Positions 5,066-6,778 of a DNA stretch of 6,778 bases are shown here, piece by piece. Location: positions 1 to 6,778 of the forward strand of contig PWZG01000581.1 in the NCBI GenBank assembly GCA_003567575.1, given 5' to 3'. The DNA is from PVC group bacterium (GTDB taxonomy: Bacteria > Verrucomicrobiota > Kiritimatiellia > CAIKKV01 > PXCX01). The stretch's first letter is position 1. Each line of letters opens with the position of its first letter. The notes under the pieces are model-generated. The model was not told the origin of the DNA. It did not search any database and saw nothing but the letters and a program-made list of their open reading frames with translations. A program made the position numbers and the translations under genes.

Positions 5066-6778
5066 CAAGTGCCAATGCTTTAAAATATTCCGATACAATA
5101 TCGCGGTATGCTTCGGGTACATCGGTTTGTGTCGAGGAACGGGCATCGCTGTCGCCGATGTCTCCGCCTTCCAGAATATAACGGACACCGACATGGTGTC
5201 CGATCTCTTTTTCGGCATCGTAGAGATGGTTCAGACTGTCGCTATAGGCGTGCAAAAAATCCTGAAAATTGCCTGTCCGCGCGGATTCCGTTATCGTATC
5301 CATGGTCCTGGCCGCCCGGCCCAGCTTTACCGACGGAAGATTGTGGCGTCGCAATTCCAGGATCATCCGGCTGATCGTTTCCCGGAGATCTTGCTGTTGG
5401 TCGGCCGTTTGTCGCAGCCGATCCAGGATACCCGGCGGCAATTGCGATCCGCTCATGCCGAACTGTTCTGTATCATCGGTTTCCTTGCCCAGTCCGGTTG
5501 ACTCGGCCGTGGCCTCTGTGCTACGGTCCTCAACCATGCCGGCTTCGAGCGCTGTTCCCGTATCGCGCGGCGGCGCGGCGGCGCTGTCCTGCGGCAAATC
5601 TTCCGCCACATCGGTGACACCCTCACCGCCGGCGCGGCCGGTACGTCCGAAGCCGGAACGGCCTTCCAGTTCCCTGGCGGCATCCGGCGGTTCGTCGCCG
5701 GTTTTGCCTTCGGCGGATGTGCTTGACATGCGTCCGGGTCCGATAGGGCCGTCGGCATCCAGGGATTTCAGCATGCTGCCGACGGTTTGGAATTCATCCT
5801 CGAATTCCAGAAGACCTTCCTCCATTTCGCCGACCAGATCGCTTAGAACCTGGGGCAATTCCGCCATCGGCAAGGGTACCTTCATATCCTCTCCCAGTTC
5901 CTGTATATCCTGGATGCGTGATGTATCGCCGAAGGCTACCTCGCTTTGTTTTTGGAGTTCTTCGTGCAACTCAAGTTCCGCCGTATCCAGGCTGTCGGTT
6001 ATCTGTGTAATCGGTTGGCCGGCCTTTTCCGCGGCAACATCGGCGAGTTGCTCGCCGAGTTCCACGAGTTCCTGGTGGTTGGCAACCTGTGTGGCCTCCG
6101 GTAAATCAAGATCTCCCAGTACGGACATGTCCTGCACAATATCCCTGAGATAATCGGCCAGCCGTTTTTCGCGGTTCTTGATCGCCTGAAGACGGGCCAA
6201 CGCCTCGTCGCTGAAATCGTCGCCAAACTGGTCGAGGACACTACGGCGTTGTTGGGACTGTTCAATCGAGTCCGCGCCGGTGTCCAGCAGTTCGGCGACC
6301 AGTTGCTTCCATTCGCCTGCTATCGCGATCGCGGGGTAGTCGGGTTCGTCAGATGATTCCTGCTTCGGTTCTTCCGTCTGCGCGGTCGCGTCTTCCTCCA
6401 GCCATGCGGCACGGATCGCGGCCAGACGGTCGAGGATTGCCGATTGTCGTGCGGCAATATCTTCGACGATTGGCGGCAGAGCGGTGTGGATGTGCAGTGT
6501 GTCGGCCAGGTAGATCCGGTACGCTCCGCCGCCGGCTTGATCCCCGTCATGTGGAGGATGGACCATGACGTCAGACAGTTCACGGGAATGACCAAGATCG
6601 CAGATAAATAAATCCGGCCGGTCAGCGGCGACCGGCCAGGCCGTATGCCGGTTGCGGTCGAGCGCCAGACCGGCTTGAGACGGGGCGCCGCCGGCATAAA
6701 CCACTTTTGGAACGATGGCTTTCGCCAGCCGTCCATCGGCATGCAAAGCCAGAGGGGTACCGTCCGTTTCGCTGAAGC
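5052..6778 (-). CDS. Coiled-coil protein with discoidin-like domain and Gly-Arg linker (C-terminal 574 residues; 5' end beyond the window)
   Basis: The frame is open to the right edge, reading FSETDGTPLA before an internal TTG that is not a credible start, so the N-terminus is missing. Numbering from the edge, residues 15-95 resemble an F5/8 type C (discoidin) domain (ALDRNRHTAWPV, FICDLGHSRELSDVMV, YRIYLADTL). Residues 100-345 are acidic and helical, with coiled-coil character. Residues 346-445 form a Gly/Ser/Asp-rich linker containing GRSGFGRTGRAGGEG, followed by a VEDRST segment. Residues 446-530 are helical (QQQDLRETISRMILEL), and the C-terminus carries VPEAYRDIVSEYFKAL. The Gly-Arg motif, the QxxLR helix and the terminal YRxxVxxYF motif match, from memory, large uncharacterised proteins of planctomycetes and relatives near MoxR/DUF58/VWA genes. 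The function is unknown; an envelope-associated scaffold is the best guess. The gene is probably co-transcribed with the exported protein downstream. Confidence 0.8.
   Translation of the reverse strand, partial: FSETDGTPLALHADGRLAKAIVPKVVYAGGAPSQAGLALDRNRHTAWPVAADRPDLFICDLGHSRELSDVMVHPPHDGDQAGGGAYRIYLADTLHIHTALPPIVEDIAARQSAILDRLAAIRAAWLEEDATAQTEEPKQESSDEPDYPAIAIAGEWKQLVAELLDTGADSIEQSQQRRSVLDQFGDDFSDEALARLQAIKNREKRLADYLRDIVQDMSVLGDLDLPEATQVANHQELVELGEQLADVAAEKAGQPITQITDSLDTAELELHEELQKQSEVAFGDTSRIQDIQELGEDMKVPLPMAELPQVLSDLVGEMEEGLLEFEDEFQTVGSMLKSLDADGPIGPGRMSSTSAEGKTGDEPPDAARELEGRSGFGRTGRAGGEGVTDVAEDLPQDSAAAPPRDTGTALEAGMVEDRSTEATAESTGLGKETDDTEQFGMSGSQLPPGILDRLRQTADQQQDLRETISRMILELRRHNLPSVKLGRAARTMDTITESARTGNFQDFLHAYSDSLNHLYDAEKEIGHHVGVRYILEGGDIGDSDARSSTQTDVPEAYRDIVSEYFKALALDDDL

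Noticed and set aside
5066..5218. Longer version of the LamG/PKD gene starting at 5218
   Set aside because: It would add 51 residues read out of frame inside the upstream gene and would bury the signal peptide that begins at 5065.
6744..6746. TTG as the start of the right-end gene
   Set aside because: The frame stays open to the window edge with plausible protein sequence and the discoidin-like domain would be cut, so the true start lies outside.

Overview
The window joins two different kinds of DNA, and everything recognisable is transcribed from the minus strand. Positions 1 to about 1320 look like accessory DNA: roughly 48% G+C in the lines I counted by hand, with short genes and structured palindromes between them. 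Positions 1586 to 6778 hold two large, closely linked genes of about 60% G+C in sampled lines. A secreted LamG/Ig/PA14-like/PKD/helical-repeat protein next to a coiled-coil protein with a Gly-Arg rich linker suggests an uncultured member of the Planctomycetota-Verrucomicrobiota-Kiritimatiellota group. That assignment is inference; no rRNA or other marker gene is present.

Layout from left to right: a truncated gene of unrecognised family running off the left edge (1-623); an imperfect palindrome (654-690); an overlapping DUF2442/DUF4160 gene pair (727-1213) of the type often listed as toxin-antitoxin-like; a second, longer imperfect palindrome (1259-1320); a non-coding stretch with degenerate inverted and direct repeats (1321-1585); a complete gene for a 1159-residue exported multidomain protein (1586-5065); and the 3' part of a gene for a coiled-coil protein (5052-6778) that continues off the right edge.

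The most interesting observation is in the accessory part. The two palindromes share a terminal 10-mer (TGGCGAACGT) and a variable partner end (GTTAGCG / GTTGGCG), and both carry unpaired bases within their stems. Read on the minus strand, the order is palindrome, DUF4160, DUF2442, palindrome, next gene. This is the layout of integron gene cassettes separated by attC sites, although the end boxes are not canonical and no integrase is visible. The DUF pair may therefore be a mobile cassette lying beside a core operon.

In the operon part, the upstream gene's stop codon and the downstream gene's start overlap by 14 bases, so the two proteins are probably co-expressed. One is an exported adhesion-type protein. 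The other has a discoidin-like domain, long helical segments, and a Gly-Arg linker that resembles, from memory, planctomycete-type proteins found near MoxR/DUF58/VWA genes. A joint envelope role is plausible but not demonstrated.
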